From: Rhizobium sp. CC-YZS058 | Lineage (GTDB): Bacteria; Pseudomonadota; Alphaproteobacteria; Rhizobiales; Rhizobiaceae | DNA: 64,000 bases | Reading direction: 5' to 3' | NCBI RefSeq assembly: GCF_034720595.1 | Contig: NZ_JAYESJ010000001.1 | Span: 1,886,001-1,950,000 of the forward strand | Shown here: positions 33,954-43,685 of the stretch, one piece after another | How the letters are laid out: each line of letters opens with the position of its first letter | Numbering within the stretch: the stretch's first letter is position 1 | Made by a program: the position numbers and the translations under genes | The notes under the pieces: generated by a model | Told to the model about the DNA's origin: nothing | Database searches by the model: none | What the model saw: the letters and a program-made list of their open reading frames with translations, nothing else

Positions 33954-34808
33954 ATGACTGCCGAGAAAAGCCCCTTCGTCGTGTCTGCCGATTGGCTCCA
34001 GCAGAGGCTGGGCGCTCCGAACCTTCGGATCGTCGATGCGTCCTGGTACCTCCCGGCCCAGAAGCGCGACGCCAAGGCGGAGTATGATGCCGGCCACATT
34101 CCGGGCGCCGTGTTCTTCGACCACGAGGGCTTGTCGGACCCCACCAGCGGCCTGCCGCATACGTTGCTCTCGCCCGTCGGATTTGCCGGCGGCGTCGGCG
34201 CGCTCGGCCTGTCGGAGACGGATACGATCGTCGTCTATGATGGACCGGGCCTGTTCTCCGCGCCGCGCGTCTGGTGGATGCTGCGCACCATGGGGGCAGA
34301 GACGGTCTATCTTCTCGATGGGGGTTTCGATGCCTGGAAGGCGGAAGGGCGGCCGGTGACGGCGGAGCGCACCGTCATCGACATCGCGACCTTCACGCCC
34401 CGCTTCGACGAAACGGCTGTCACCTCCTTCGAGGAGATGACCCGGATCGTCGACGACCAGAGCCGGCAGATCGCCGATGCGCGCAGCGCCGGCCGCTTCA
34501 CCGGCGAGGAGCCCGAGCCCCGCGCCGGCATGCGGTCCGGCCATATGCCGGGCGCACGCAGCCTGCCGGCCACCGCCTTTGCCGACCAGGGGCGGCTGAA
34601 GCCTCTGCCCGCGCTGAAGGCCATGATCGAAGAGGCGGGGATAGACCTGACGAAGCCGGTGGTGACAAGCTGCGGCTCCGGCATCACCGCCGCGGTGCTT
34701 TCGCTGGCGCTGCAATCGATTGGACACAAGAACAATTCCCTTTACGATGGCTCCTGGTCGGAATGGGGCAGCCGGCCGGAGACCAAGGTCGTCACAGGCA
34801 AGGCCTGA
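33954..34808 (+). CDS. sseA: 3-mercaptopyruvate sulfurtransferase (two rhodanese domains)
   Basis: A 284-residue protein of two tandem rhodanese domains; the second carries active-site C240 in the loop CGSGITA, the mercaptopyruvate-type signature (CGSGVTA) rather than the thiosulfate type. The first domain is inactive, as usual. Conserved YDAGHIPGAVFFD and SGHMPGARSLP are visible. A strong GGAGGAG site precedes the ATG at 33954. It transfers sulfur from 3-mercaptopyruvate, linking to cysteine catabolism beside cysK. Confidence 0.93.
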   Translation: MTAEKSPFVVSADWLQQRLGAPNLRIVDASWYLPAQKRDAKAEYDAGHIPGAVFFDHEGLSDPTSGLPHTLLSPVGFAGGVGALGLSETDTIVVYDGPGLFSAPRVWWMLRTMGAETVYLLDGGFDAWKAEGRPVTAERTVIDIATFTPRFDETAVTSFEEMTRIVDDQSRQIADARSAGRFTGEEPEPRAGMRSGHMPGARSLPATAFADQGRLKPLPALKAMIEEAGIDLTKPVVTSCGSGITAAVLSLALQSIGHKNNSLYDGSWSEWGSRPETKVVTGKA

Positions 34809-34837
34809 CGGCGGAGCGATGCACGGAAAGGGCTGAC

Positions 34838-35455
34838 GTGACGGACAATGCAGATGCGAGCGAGGCTCTGGGCCTTGCGGGTGATGATGGGGCGATTGAT
34901 GCAACGCCGGACCCCATCGCGGTCCATATCACCAGGCTGGAAATGGTGGCGCCGCCCAAGCAGAGCCTGCCCTTTCCGGCCAATATCCAGACTGCCCTGA
35001 TGCGCGTGCCGGAAATTCCGCTCGCCTATTACCGCTTCCTCTATCTGCAGGTCGGCCGCCGCTGGCAGTGGGTGGACCGGCTGCGGCTGAGCGAGGAGGC
35101 GCTGACCGCGCATCTCCACGACAAGCGCAACTGCGTGACCGTTCTCTATGTCAACGGCGCGCCGGCCGGCTTCTTCGAGATCTTCCACAAGGACGAGGAC
35201 ACGGTCGAGCTGACCCATTTCGGCCTGTTCGAGCGCGCGCTCGGCCTCGGCCTTGGCAAGTGGTTTCTGCTGCAGGCGCTCTATGCCTGCTGGAGCTATG
35301 GGCCCAAGCGGGTGACGGTCGAGACCAACGATCTCGACCATCCCCGCGCCCTGCAACTCTACCAACGCTTCGGCTTCAACCCCATCTCCACCCACCAGGC
35401 CGAGCTCGCACCCCTGACCGACGCCGAACTCCTCGCGCTCGCACGCGGGCTTTGA
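34838..35455 (+). CDS. GNAT family N-acetyltransferase
   Basis: A 205-residue GNAT protein with the acetyl-CoA-binding part LTHFGLFERALGLGLGKWFL and a late LDHPRALQLYQRFGFNP. The N-terminal half has the pattern MRVPEIPLAYYRFLYLQVGRRWQW seen in a group of uncharacterised alphaproteobacterial acetyltransferases (given in part: YYRFLYLQVG). The GTG at 34838 is chosen because GGAAAGGG lies six bases upstream. The acetyl acceptor is unknown. It converges with ald 15 bases away. Confidence 0.88.
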   Translation: MTDNADASEALGLAGDDGAIDATPDPIAVHITRLEMVAPPKQSLPFPANIQTALMRVPEIPLAYYRFLYLQVGRRWQWVDRLRLSEEALTAHLHDKRNCVTVLYVNGAPAGFFEIFHKDEDTVELTHFGLFERALGLGLGKWFLLQALYACWSYGPKRVTVETNDLDHPRALQLYQRFGFNPISTHQAELAPLTDAELLALARGL

Positions 35456-35470
35456 TGGACGGCTGAGCCG

Positions 35471-36589
35471 TTACGCGCTCTTCAGCAGCGTCTCCGGCGC
35501 ATGGCCCTCGTAGCCGAGGGCTTCGGCGACTGCGAGGTTGGTGACGCGGCCGCGATGGACGTTGAGGCCGTTGCGCAGGTGGCGGTTTTCGGTCAGCGCG
35601 GCGAGGCCGCGGTCGGCGAGCTGCAGTCCGTAGTGCAGCGTCGCATTGTTGAGCGCTGCCGCGGACGTTACCGGCACGGCGCCCGGCATGTTCGCCACGC
35701 AGTAATGCACGACACCGTCGACCTCAAAGGTGGGGTCGGAATGGGTCGTGGCTTTCGAGGTTTCGAAGCAGCCGCCCTGGTCGATCGCCACGTCGACGAT
35801 GACCGAACCGCGCTTCATGCCCGACAGCATCTCGCGCGTCACGAGCTTCGGTGCCGCTGCGCCCGGAATCAGCACCGCGCCGATCACGAGATCGGCCGAG
35901 AAGACCTCTTCCTCCAGGGCGTCGATCGTCGAATAGCGGGTATGGACACGTCCGGCGAAAAGTTCGTCCAGCTGGCGAAGACGCGGGAGGGAGCGGTCGA
36001 GAATCGTCACGTCCGCGCCGAGGCCGACGGCCATGCGCGCCGCATGCAGGCCCACGACACCGCCGCCGAGCACGGTGACCTTGGCCGGCAGAACGCCCGG
36101 CACGCCGCCGAGCAGGATGCCGCGGCCGCCATGGGCCTTCTGCAGCGCCGTCGCCCCGGCCTGGATCGCCAGGCGGCCGGCCACTTCCGACATCGGCGCC
36201 AGCAAGGGCAGGCCGCCACGCTCGTCGGTGACCGTTTCATAGGCGATCGCCGTGACGCCGGAGCCGAGCAGGCCCTCCGTCTGACGCGGATCGGGCGCGA
36301 GATGCAGATAGGTGTAGAGGAGCTGCCCCTCCCGCAGCTGCGCCCATTCCTCCGGCTGGGGCTCCTTGACCTTCACGACCATGTCGGCCTTTTCGAAGAT
36401 CTCCCTAGCCGACGAAACGATCTTGGCGCCGGCCGCGCGATAGGCATCGTCTTCCGCGCCGATCCCTGCCCCGGCCTTGGTTTCGATCACCACCTCATGG
36501 CCATGGGCCACATATTCACGGACTGCGCCGGGGGTCAGCCCGACGCGATATTCATGGTTCTTGATTTCCTTCGGGCAACCAACGCGCAT
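35471..36589 (-). CDS. ald: Alanine dehydrogenase
   Basis: A 372-residue cytoplasmic enzyme that interconverts L-alanine and pyruvate plus ammonia using NAD. It starts [20 protein letters not shown], typical of the AlaDH/PNT family, and has the NAD fold [25 protein letters not shown], the catalytic His/Asp region and [18 protein letters not shown]. Divergent from an Lrp/AsnC regulator (36723), which is the usual arrangement for an alanine-responsive activator. Confidence 0.95.
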   Translation of the reverse strand: MRVGCPKEIKNHEYRVGLTPGAVREYVAHGHEVVIETKAGAGIGAEDDAYRAAGAKIVSSAREIFEKADMVVKVKEPQPEEWAQLREGQLLYTYLHLAPDPRQTEGLLGSGVTAIAYETVTDERGGLPLLAPMSEVAGRLAIQAGATALQKAHGGRGILLGGVPGVLPAKVTVLGGGVVGLHAARMAVGLGADVTILDRSLPRLRQLDELFAGRVHTRYSTIDALEEEVFSADLVIGAVLIPGAAAPKLVTREMLSGMKRGSVIVDVAIDQGGCFETSKATTHSDPTFEVDGVVHYCVANMPGAVPVTSAAALNNATLHYGLQLADRGLAALTENRHLRNGLNVHRGRVTNLAVAEALGYEGHAPETLLKSA

Positions 36590-36722
36590 CCTGTCCTCCT
36601 GCGTGTCCTCGTCCGACAGTCAAGCAGCTTCGACGCCTCATGTCCTTGCAAAGATGCGCTTGCGAACCAGCGCAAATGATCGTTTCTTGCGTGAAATGGG
36701 ACATTCGTCGAAGGATCCACAC

Positions 36723-37184
36723 ATGAGTGCGCTCGACAGCATCGATCAGGCCATCTTACGCACCTTGCAGCGAGAGGGCCGGATCTCCAACGCCGAGCTC
36801 GCCGAACGTGTCGGCCTCTCCGCTTCCGCCTGTTCGCGTCGGCTCGACATGCTGGAGCGATCGGGGGTCATCACCGGCTACCACGCCCGCCTGTCTCACA
36901 AGGCGCTGGATTACAAGATCATGGCCATCGTCCATATCTCGCTGTCCGGCCAGTTCGCCCGCACGCTCTCGGAGTTCGAAGCGGCGGTGAAGCTCTGTCC
37001 GAACGTGCTGGTCTGCTACCTGATGTCAGGCGAGTATGACTATATCCTGCGCGTTGCCGCCCGCGACCTGGAGGATTACGAGCGCATCCACCGAGACTGG
37101 CTTTCCGCCCTGCCGCATGTCGTGCGGATCAACTCCAGCTTTTCTCTGCGCGAAGTGATCGACCGGCCGAATGTCGGGATATAA
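36723..37184 (+). CDS. Lrp/AsnC-family regulator, probable alanine dehydrogenase activator
   Basis: A 153-residue regulator: N-terminal helix-turn-helix (LDSIDQAILRTLQREGRISNAELAERVGLSASACSRRLDML; key part NAELAERVGLSASACSRR) and a C-terminal RAM ligand domain. It is divergent from ald across 133 bases, suggesting it controls ald in response to alanine. Family and context are firm; the effector is inferred. Confidence 0.9.
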   Translation: MSALDSIDQAILRTLQREGRISNAELAERVGLSASACSRRLDMLERSGVITGYHARLSHKALDYKIMAIVHISLSGQFARTLSEFEAAVKLCPNVLVCYLMSGEYDYILRVAARDLEDYERIHRDWLSALPHVVRINSSFSLREVIDRPNVGI

Positions 37185-37222
37185 CAGTGCCTTGTGAGCG
37201 AACGCTCAGAGGATGATGAAGC

Positions 37223-37540
37223 TCAGACCTGCCGCTTGGGCTCCGGATCGGCGAAGAGCGAGGGGCCCGTCTGGTCGACGATCTGCCGCCCTTTGCGCAG
37301 GCTGGCCTCGGTCGCGTCGTCGAGCGAGGCGAACAGATCGGCGCGAATGAAGCTGCGCACGCGCAGCGCTCCATCCACCTCTTTCTCGATCGCGCCGGCA
37401 AGGCGGTACTGGCTGGCCTCCTTCATCGGCGCCGCCCGGATCAGGCAGTCGCCATAGCGCTCGGTCGAGCCGGCCGCCGCGGTGTCTGTCGTGTCGCCGG
37501 TGCCGGACCGGCTGAAAAGGCGCGAGAAGAAAGAAGCCAT
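37223..37540 (-). CDS. HlyU-family protein
   Basis: A 105-residue protein with the HlyU pattern: MASFFSRLFSR, then a strand YGDCLIRAAPMKEASQYRLAGAIEKE and the helix FIRADLFASLDDATEASLRKGRQIVDQ. In Vibrio HlyU is a winged-helix activator of hemolysin; rhizobial members are small proteins of unknown role with the same fold. No hemolysin gene is adjacent, so no target is proposed. Confidence 0.82.
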   Translation of the reverse strand: MASFFSRLFSRSGTGDTTDTAAAGSTERYGDCLIRAAPMKEASQYRLAGAIEKEVDGALRVRSFIRADLFASLDDATEASLRKGRQIVDQTGPSLFADPEPKRQV

Positions 37541-37748
37541 GCCTTTGATCTAGCGGCGCTCGCGCCGGAAGTCAAAGCCAGGGCACACCCCTTGCGCCGC
37601 TCGCATGTCGCAAAACTGTGACCTTGGCACCGTATGGCCTTGCGCATTGCCAGAGCGGGGGCGCGACGGCAGACATCGCAAGCCTTGATCCCCTGCGGGC
37701 ATGTCCGCGGCGCGTCGTGCCGCCGTTTCAACGATCAGGAGAACCGAT

Positions 37749-39770
37749 ATGGCCGATCTGCTGTCCCAAAGCATGTTCCCGACCTCCCAGCTGGAAGAAG
37801 CCGACCACGACGGTCACAACGAGACCGCCAATCCGACGATGGGCGAGATCATTTCGCGGCGCTTCTCCCGGCGCGGCCTTCTGAAGGGCTGTCTCGCGGT
37901 GTCCGCCATCTCGGCCACGGTCAGCCCGCTGGCGCTGTTGACGGCCGATGAGGCCCGCGCTGCCGGAGGCTCGGCCTTCACCTTCCCGGAAGTCGAGGCC
38001 GGCGTCGATCAGACCCATCACGTCGCCGACGGCTATGATGCCGACGTGCTGCTGCGCTGGGGCGATCCGCTGTTTGCCGATTCGCCGGAGTTCGATCCCG
38101 CGAACCAGTCGCCAGAAGCCCAGGCGCGCCAGTTCGGCTACAACAACGACTATGTCGGCTTCATCCCGCTCGACGGCTCCTCCGAGCACGGCCTCCTCGT
38201 CGTCAATCACGAATATACGAACGAACACTTGATGTTCCCGGGCATCGTGAAGGTTGTAGAGAAAGCCGACAGCAAGGACCCGAGCAAGATGGTCAAGGCG
38301 CTCGACATCGCTGCGGCCGATCAGAAGCGCGTCGACATCGAGATGGCCGCTCATGGCGGCACGATCGTCGAGATCCGCAAGGTGGACGGCAAGTGGCAGG
38401 TCGTTCGCGACGGCAAGATGAACCGCCGCATCACCGCGATGACCGAGATGGCGATCCACGGCCCTGCAGCCGGTCATCCGCGCCTCCGGACCAAGGCCGA
38501 CCCGACGGGAACACGCGTGTTTGGCACGATCAACAATTGCGCCGGCGGCGTCACCCCCTGGGGCACCTATGTCATGGCCGAGGAGAACATCCACGGCTAC
38601 TTCATGGGCACTCTGCCGGCGAACCATCCCGAGGCGCAGAACTACAAGCGGCTCGGCCTCCCCGAGGGCACCTATGCCTGGGGCCAGTTCCACGAGCGCT
38701 TCGACGTATCCAAGGAGCCGAACGAGGCGAATCGTTTCGGCTGGCTGGTCGAGGTCGACGCCATGGACCCGACCTCGACGCCGAAGAAGCGCACCGCGCT
38801 GGGCCGCTTCAAGCATGAGGGTGCGGAATCGATCGTCGCCAAGGATGGCCGCGTGGTCTTCTACCTCGGCGATGACGAGCGTTTCGATTATGTCTACAAA
38901 TTCGTGACGGCCGGCACGTTCAACCCGAACGATCGGGCGGCCAATATGGACCTGCTCGATGACGGCACGCTTTATGTCGCGAAGTTCGGCGAGGATGGGT
39001 CCGTGACCTGGATGCCGCTGACCCACGGCACAGGCCCCCTGACGGAGGCGAACGGCTTCAAGAGCCAGGCCGACGTGCTGATCGAGGCGCGCCGGGCCGG
39101 CGACCTGCTGGAAGCCACGAAGATGGACCGTCCGGAAGACATCCAGCCGAACGGCACCAATGGCCGTGTCTATGTCATGCTGACCAACAACACCAAGCGC
39201 AAGGACGACCAGATCGACGCCGCCAATCCGCGCGCGAAGAACGCCTTCGGCCACCTGATCGAAATCGCAGAAGAGAATGGCGATTTCGCAGCGACGAAGG
39301 GCACTTGGGAGATTTTGCTCAAGTGCGGCGACCCCTCCGTTGCCGAGGTCGGTGCAACCTTTTCGACTGAAACCACCAAGAATGGCTGGTTCGGCATGCC
39401 GGACAACTGCTCGGTGGATGCCGACGGCCGTCTCTGGGTTGCGACGGACGGCAACTCGCCCTCCGGGACCGGCCGCACCGATGGCCTCTGGGCGGTCGAT
39501 ACGGCAGGCGCGGCGCGCGGCACCTCCAAGCTGTTTTTCCGCGTGCCCGTCGGCGCCGAAATGTGCGGCCCGCTGATGCTGCCCGATCTCAAAACCGCTT
39601 TCGTGGCCGTGCAGCATCCGGGCGACGGCGGCGATGACTGGGAAGGCTTCGGCCGCCTCTCCTATTACGAGGATCTCTCCACCCGCTGGCCGGACTTCAA
39701 GGACAGCATGCCGGTCCGTCCCTCGGTGGTGGCGATCACCAGACAGGACGGCGGCAAGATCGGCGTCTGA
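37749..39770 (+). CDS. phoX: PhoX-family (DUF839) phosphatase with Tat signal
   Basis: A 673-residue PhoX-type alkaline phosphatase exported folded to the periplasm. The twin-arginine signal is SRRGLLKG (residues 40-47), followed by a hydrophobic stretch and a cleavage site near ARAAGG. Conserved PhoX segments are VVNHEYTNEHLMFPG, NNCAGGVTPWGTYVMAEEN and VQHPGDGGDDWEGFG. The start at 37749 has AGGAG. No clear pho box was seen upstream, so phosphate control is not supported by the sequence. Confidence 0.93.
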   Translation: MADLLSQSMFPTSQLEEADHDGHNETANPTMGEIISRRFSRRGLLKGCLAVSAISATVSPLALLTADEARAAGGSAFTFPEVEAGVDQTHHVADGYDADVLLRWGDPLFADSPEFDPANQSPEAQARQFGYNNDYVGFIPLDGSSEHGLLVVNHEYTNEHLMFPGIVKVVEKADSKDPSKMVKALDIAAADQKRVDIEMAAHGGTIVEIRKVDGKWQVVRDGKMNRRITAMTEMAIHGPAAGHPRLRTKADPTGTRVFGTINNCAGGVTPWGTYVMAEENIHGYFMGTLPANHPEAQNYKRLGLPEGTYAWGQFHERFDVSKEPNEANRFGWLVEVDAMDPTSTPKKRTALGRFKHEGAESIVAKDGRVVFYLGDDERFDYVYKFVTAGTFNPNDRAANMDLLDDGTLYVAKFGEDGSVTWMPLTHGTGPLTEANGFKSQADVLIEARRAGDLLEATKMDRPEDIQPNGTNGRVYVMLTNNTKRKDDQIDAANPRAKNAFGHLIEIAEENGDFAATKGTWEILLKCGDPSVAEVGATFSTETTKNGWFGMPDNCSVDADGRLWVATDGNSPSGTGRTDGLWAVDTAGAARGTSKLFFRVPVGAEMCGPLMLPDLKTAFVAVQHPGDGGDDWEGFGRLSYYEDLSTRWPDFKDSMPVRPSVVAITRQDGGKIGV

Positions 39771-39787
39771 TCCTCGAATGGCAACGT

Positions 39788-39812
39788 GCCGCGCCCCTTC
39801 GCGGGGCGCGGC
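39788..39812. terminator. GC hairpin between phoX and ilvA
   Basis: A ten-pair stem GCCGCGCCCC/GGGGCGCGGC with a five-base loop separates the convergent genes. There is no good T-run. Confidence 0.45.
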
Positions 39813-39823
39813 GTCATGGCGCG

Positions 39824-41131
39824 TCAGATGACGAGATTGGACAGGATTTCGTTGTCGGTGATGTCCTGGTAGCGCAGCCCCGCCTCGTCGAAGACGGTCT
39901 TGAGGCGCACGAAATTTTCTGGCCGCTTGGTTTCGATGCCGATCAGGATCGAGCCGAAGTTGCGGGCCGATTTCTTAAGATATTCGAAGCGGGCAATGTC
40001 ATCCTCCTCGCCCAGCAGGGCGAGGAAGTCCTTGAGCGCGCCGGGGCGCTGCGCCATGCGCAGGATGAAGTATTTCTTCAAGCCCAGATGCCGCATGGCT
40101 CGCTCCTTCACATCCGGCAGACGTTCGAAATCGAAATTGCCGCCGGACGTGACGGCGACCACGGTCTTGCCGGCCAGCCGGTCGTGGCCCAGTTCCTCCA
40201 GCGCCGCAATCGACAGCGCGCCCGCAGGCTCCAGCACCATGCCCTCGAGATTGAGCATTTCGGTGATCGTCACGCAGATGGCGTTCTCCGGGAGAAGCAG
40301 GGTCTGCTCGGCGGAGAAGCGGCGAAGGCGTTCGAAGTTGAGGTCGCCGATGCGCCCCACCGCTGCGCCGTCGACGAAATTGTCTACCTGATCGAGCGTC
40401 ACCACATGGCCGCTCTCCAGGCTTCGCTTCAGGCTGGGCGCACCCTCCGGTTCGCAGAACAGGAAGCCGGACGGGTCCACCCGGTCCGCGAGGTAACCGG
40501 TCATGCCGGCCGAAAGCCCGCCGCCGCCGACCGGCATGACGACCAGATCCGGCGTCACGCCCTCCGGCAGCTGCGCGACGAGCTCGGCAGCCACGGTCGC
40601 CTGCCCTTCGATGATGTCGGCATGGTCGAAGGGCGGCACCATCACGCCGCCCGTCGCCTCCACATGGTCGCGGGCCGCCTTGTAGCATTGGTCGAAAATA
40701 TCGCCGACCAGGCGGATGGTGATGAAGGGTCCGCCGAACATGCGGGTCTTGTCGATCTTCTGCTGCGGCGTGGTGACCGGCATGAAGACCACCCCGTGGA
40801 CGCCGAAATGGCGGCAGACGAAGGCAAAGCCCTGCGCGTGATTGCCGGCGGAGGCGCAGACGAACACCCGCCCCTCGGCGCCAGCCGCAATCGCCTTGCG
40901 GAAGAAGTTGAAGGCGCCGCGGATCTTGTAGGAGCGGACAGGTGAAAGGTCCTCCCGCTTGAGGAAGATCTGCGCCCCGTAGCGGGCGCTGAGATGCTCG
41001 TTGAGCTGCAGCGGCGTCGGCGCGAACAGCGCCCGCAGCGCCTCCTGTGCCGCGTCGACGCCGGCGATGAAATCGCGCTCCGCGGCCGTCGCTTGGCCGG
41101 GGCTGAACTGGCCTGCGGGGTGAGCGGTCAT
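39824..41131 (-). CDS. ilvA: Threonine ammonia-lyase (threonine dehydratase)
   Basis: This PLP enzyme makes 2-oxobutanoate from threonine, the first step to isoleucine. The 435-residue product has the PLP lysine in SYKIRGAFNFF, the ASAGNHAQGFA loop, PVGGGGLSAGM and a C-terminal regulatory domain of the ACT-like type (after about residue 340). Start 41131 (MTAHPAGQ) is set by CAAGGAGC just upstream; the open frame upstream is not coding. Length fits the one-ACT-unit form common in rhizobia. Confidence 0.92.
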   Translation of the reverse strand: MTAHPAGQFSPGQATAAERDFIAGVDAAQEALRALFAPTPLQLNEHLSARYGAQIFLKREDLSPVRSYKIRGAFNFFRKAIAAGAEGRVFVCASAGNHAQGFAFVCRHFGVHGVVFMPVTTPQQKIDKTRMFGGPFITIRLVGDIFDQCYKAARDHVEATGGVMVPPFDHADIIEGQATVAAELVAQLPEGVTPDLVVMPVGGGGLSAGMTGYLADRVDPSGFLFCEPEGAPSLKRSLESGHVVTLDQVDNFVDGAAVGRIGDLNFERLRRFSAEQTLLLPENAICVTITEMLNLEGMVLEPAGALSIAALEELGHDRLAGKTVVAVTSGGNFDFERLPDVKERAMRHLGLKKYFILRMAQRPGALKDFLALLGEEDDIARFEYLKKSARNFGSILIGIETKRPENFVRLKTVFDEAGLRYQDITDNEILSNLVI

Positions 41132-41376
41132 GGCTTGCTCCTTGTCTTTGCTTTCGCTCCTCATGCCACAAGGCCACGCGAGAGGCCATCGCGGGCTGAC
41201 CAGAAGGGTGCGAAAGGGTGCGGGCGGCGCGCTTGACAGGGGGGTGGAAATGCCGAAACTGGCAATTCTTTCAACGTCCTTCAATCGACGATGGAGCGAT
41301 GGATGAAGCCCGCAACAAGGGATCGGCGCCAGGCGGCAGGAGGAGCGGCCGGAGCCGATCCGGGAGGAGAGCGCGC

Positions 41377-41961
41377 GTGAAGAACCCACTCATTCTGTCG
41401 GTGCTGCTGGCGCTGTCAGGCCCCACCCTCGCGGTGGCCGGATCGCTCGCCGATGCGGCGACCAAGGCCGAGCAGATGGCCGCGAGCGGCGATGCGACCG
41501 GCGCCCGCACGCTGATGCGCACCGCGCTGTCCGACTTTTCCGCCAGCCTGCCCTTTGCCATCGGCAAGGCGGTCTTCGTCTCGGCCGAGCCGACTGGATA
41601 CGAAATGTATCAGCCGCGCGAGACCAAGCCCTTCGCGATTGGCGAGCAGCTTGTGTCCTATGTCGAGCCGGTCGGACTTACCTGGAAGCCGGCGGCAGCC
41701 GGTGCCGGCAAGATGGAAACCCACTTCACCGTGGATTTCGACATTCTCGATCCGAAGGGGCAGGTGCTGGCCGGACAGAAGGGTTTCGGAGACTTTACCT
41801 TCGCCGGCTTCGCCCGCAACCAGGAGATCTTCGCGACCCTGACGCTCGATCTCTCCGGCGCCACTGCCGGCGACTATGTCCTGCGCTACCATTTCAACGA
41901 CCTGCACGGCAGCCGTCAGGCAAGCGTCGATCTCCCTTTCACGATCGCCGTCAAACCCTGA
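41377..41961 (+). CDS. Secreted hypothetical protein (194 aa)
   Basis: The 194-residue product starts with a signal peptide (KNPLILSVLLALSGPTLAVAG, cut near residue 22) followed by a helical segment and a beta-rich domain (HFTVDFDILDPKGQVLAGQK, LTLDLSGATAGDYVLRYHFND), suggesting an immunoglobulin-like periplasmic domain. GTG 41377 follows GGGAGGAGAG. No named family was recognised; similar fragments occur in proteobacterial proteins of unknown role. No operon partner. Confidence 0.68.
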   Translation: MKNPLILSVLLALSGPTLAVAGSLADAATKAEQMAASGDATGARTLMRTALSDFSASLPFAIGKAVFVSAEPTGYEMYQPRETKPFAIGEQLVSYVEPVGLTWKPAAAGAGKMETHFTVDFDILDPKGQVLAGQKGFGDFTFAGFARNQEIFATLTLDLSGATAGDYVLRYHFNDLHGSRQASVDLPFTIAVKP

Positions 41962-42084
41962 CGTCGGAAGGCGCCTCTCCTTTCATAATTTTAGCGCTTG
42001 GTGACGGAACCGAAGCGGCGCCCGCGCCGTTTTCTGAAAAGCGCTGCCTATGGACCGGCGCGCCAACGCCCAAAGGAACCCGCC

Positions 42085-42618
42085 ATGAAGGAACGCAAGC
42101 TCAATCTCGCTTCGGTCAATGATCGTCTGGATACCCCGACCGATCTCGACCCGAAGGCGACGGCCGAAATCGCGCAGGAACTCACCGTTCTCCTGTCCGA
42201 CCTGCTGGCCCTTTATGTAAAGACCAAGAATTTCCACTGGCATGTCAGCGGCCCGCACTTCCGCGACTACCACCTGATGTTCGACGAGCAATCCGCCGAG
42301 ATCTTCTCGATCGTCGACGATGTCGGCGAGCGCGCGCGCAAGATCGGCGGCACCACGCTGCGCTCGGTCGGCCAGGTTGGCAAGCTGACGCGCATCAAGA
42401 ACAACGATGCCGACTATGTCGGCGCCCGCGACATGCTGGCCGAGCTGCGCGACGACAACAAGGCGCTGACCGCCAACATGCGCGCCCTGCACGAAAAGAC
42501 CAGCGACGCCAAGGACGTTACCACCACCAGCATGCTGGAAGAGTGGATCGACCAGTCGGAGAAGCGCACTTGGTTCCTGTATGAGGCCTCGCGCAATGCC
42601 GAGGATGCCGGGCACTGA
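42085..42618 (+). CDS. dps: Dps-family ferritin-like DNA protection protein
   Basis: A 177-residue Dps protein, forming dodecamers that oxidise iron with peroxide and shield DNA. The ferroxidase residues are in KNFHWHVSGPHFRDYHLMFDEQSAEIF (key part FHWHVSGPHF, then DYHLMFDEQ). Start 42085 follows AAAGGAA. A terminator lies 25 bases after the stop. It is about ten residues longer than E. coli Dps, with a lysine-containing N terminus. A peroxide/iron-control site was not seen with certainty. Confidence 0.95.
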   Translation: MKERKLNLASVNDRLDTPTDLDPKATAEIAQELTVLLSDLLALYVKTKNFHWHVSGPHFRDYHLMFDEQSAEIFSIVDDVGERARKIGGTTLRSVGQVGKLTRIKNNDADYVGARDMLAELRDDNKALTANMRALHEKTSDAKDVTTTSMLEEWIDQSEKRTWFLYEASRNAEDAGH

Positions 42619-42642
42619 CTTCAGTCTTTCTCGTCTTGAGGC

Positions 42643-42673
42643 AACGCCGGATGGAGATCCCATCCGGCGTTTT
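42643..42673. terminator. Bidirectional terminator between dps and the MoaB-like gene
   Basis: A 12-pair stem AACGCCGGATGG/CCATCCGGCGTT (42643-42654 with 42660-42671) with a five-base loop and a T-run on the plus strand. Confidence 0.88.
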
Positions 42674-42712
42674 CATCTGTGCTGAGTCCCAAATCTCGGA
42701 AGGCCGTCCGGC

Positions 42713-43507
42713 TCAGCCGAGGTCGGGTGCGGCTAGCCCCTTCGCGGCCGCAACCTCCTGCAGCATGGAGCGGACCGCGGCTTCCGCCGCGTCGAGCGCC
42801 TCCTGCTTGCGGGCGCGTATCACGAGTTCGGTGGAGAAGGACTGGCCGTCGAACTTCGGATAGGAGCCGATGCTGGTGTCCGGATGGGCCTTCTGGACGG
42901 CGCCGAGCGGCCCGCCAATATCGCCCTCGCCGAAGGGGGAGCGAACCGAGGCGGAAAGGATCCTGGCACCCTTGGTGAGCGACGGCAGCACGGCCTCCAT
43001 CATCGCCTGGAAGACCTGCGGCACCCCAGCCATGACATGGACATTGCCGATGATGAACCCCGGCGCCGTGGACACGGCGTTCGGAATATGGGTGGAGCCG
43101 TTCGGCATGCGGGCCATGCGGCGGCGCGCCTCGGTAAATTCGAGTCCGCGTCGGGCATACATGTCGCCGAGCAGGGTCATCGCCTCCGGGTCGTGCACGC
43201 ATTCCACGCCGAAAGCACGGGAGATCGCGTCGGCGGTGATGTCGTCATGGGTCGGGCCGATGCCGCCAGAGGTGAAGACATAGGTGTAGCGGCCACGCAG
43301 CGCATTCACCGCCTCGACGATCGCCTCCTCCTCGTCCGCCACGATCCGCACCTCCTTGAGGTCAATCCCGGAGAGCGTCATCAGATCGGCGAGATGGCCG
43401 ATGTTCTTGTCCTTCGTGCGGCCGGAGAGCAGTTCGTCACCGATCGCGAGCATTGCCGCCGTCACGGGCTCCGACTGGGTCTCTGCGCCCGCCTCTACAC
43501 TGTCCAT
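42713..43507 (-). CDS. CinA-like competence/damage-inducible protein, MoaB/Mog domain only
   Basis: A 264-residue protein with the molybdopterin-binding-like fold: AIGDELLSGRTKDKN, SGGIGPTHDDIT and MPNGSTHIPNAVSTAPGF. It is the N-terminal half of CinA; the amidase (PncC) half is absent. Such short forms are widespread in alphaproteobacteria; proposed activity is ADP-ribose/NAD pyrophosphate processing. The label competence-damage is historic. It converges with dps and is back to back with wrbA. Confidence 0.88.
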   Translation of the reverse strand: MDSVEAGAETQSEPVTAAMLAIGDELLSGRTKDKNIGHLADLMTLSGIDLKEVRIVADEEEAIVEAVNALRGRYTYVFTSGGIGPTHDDITADAISRAFGVECVHDPEAMTLLGDMYARRGLEFTEARRRMARMPNGSTHIPNAVSTAPGFIIGNVHVMAGVPQVFQAMMEAVLPSLTKGARILSASVRSPFGEGDIGGPLGAVQKAHPDTSIGSYPKFDGQSFSTELVIRARKQEALDAAEAAVRSMLQEVAAAKGLAAPDLG

Positions 43508-43685
43508 GCGTCACTCCTCGTCTCGTTCGGCGGATCGAACTCAAATCGTCGATCCGCACTTACGTTGATTGTCAAACTTTCCTAAACAGTCTGTCGCCGC
43601 GCGCCCTTCTGACAGGGCGATGGCGAGCTGCTACATCACCCATATGCAACCCAGCGCCGACGCGTGCTGCCCACAGGAGAAGACG

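Noticed and set aside
37541..37748. Pho box upstream of phoX
   Set aside because: A CTGTGAC stretch exists, but the second half-site at the proper spacing is missing.
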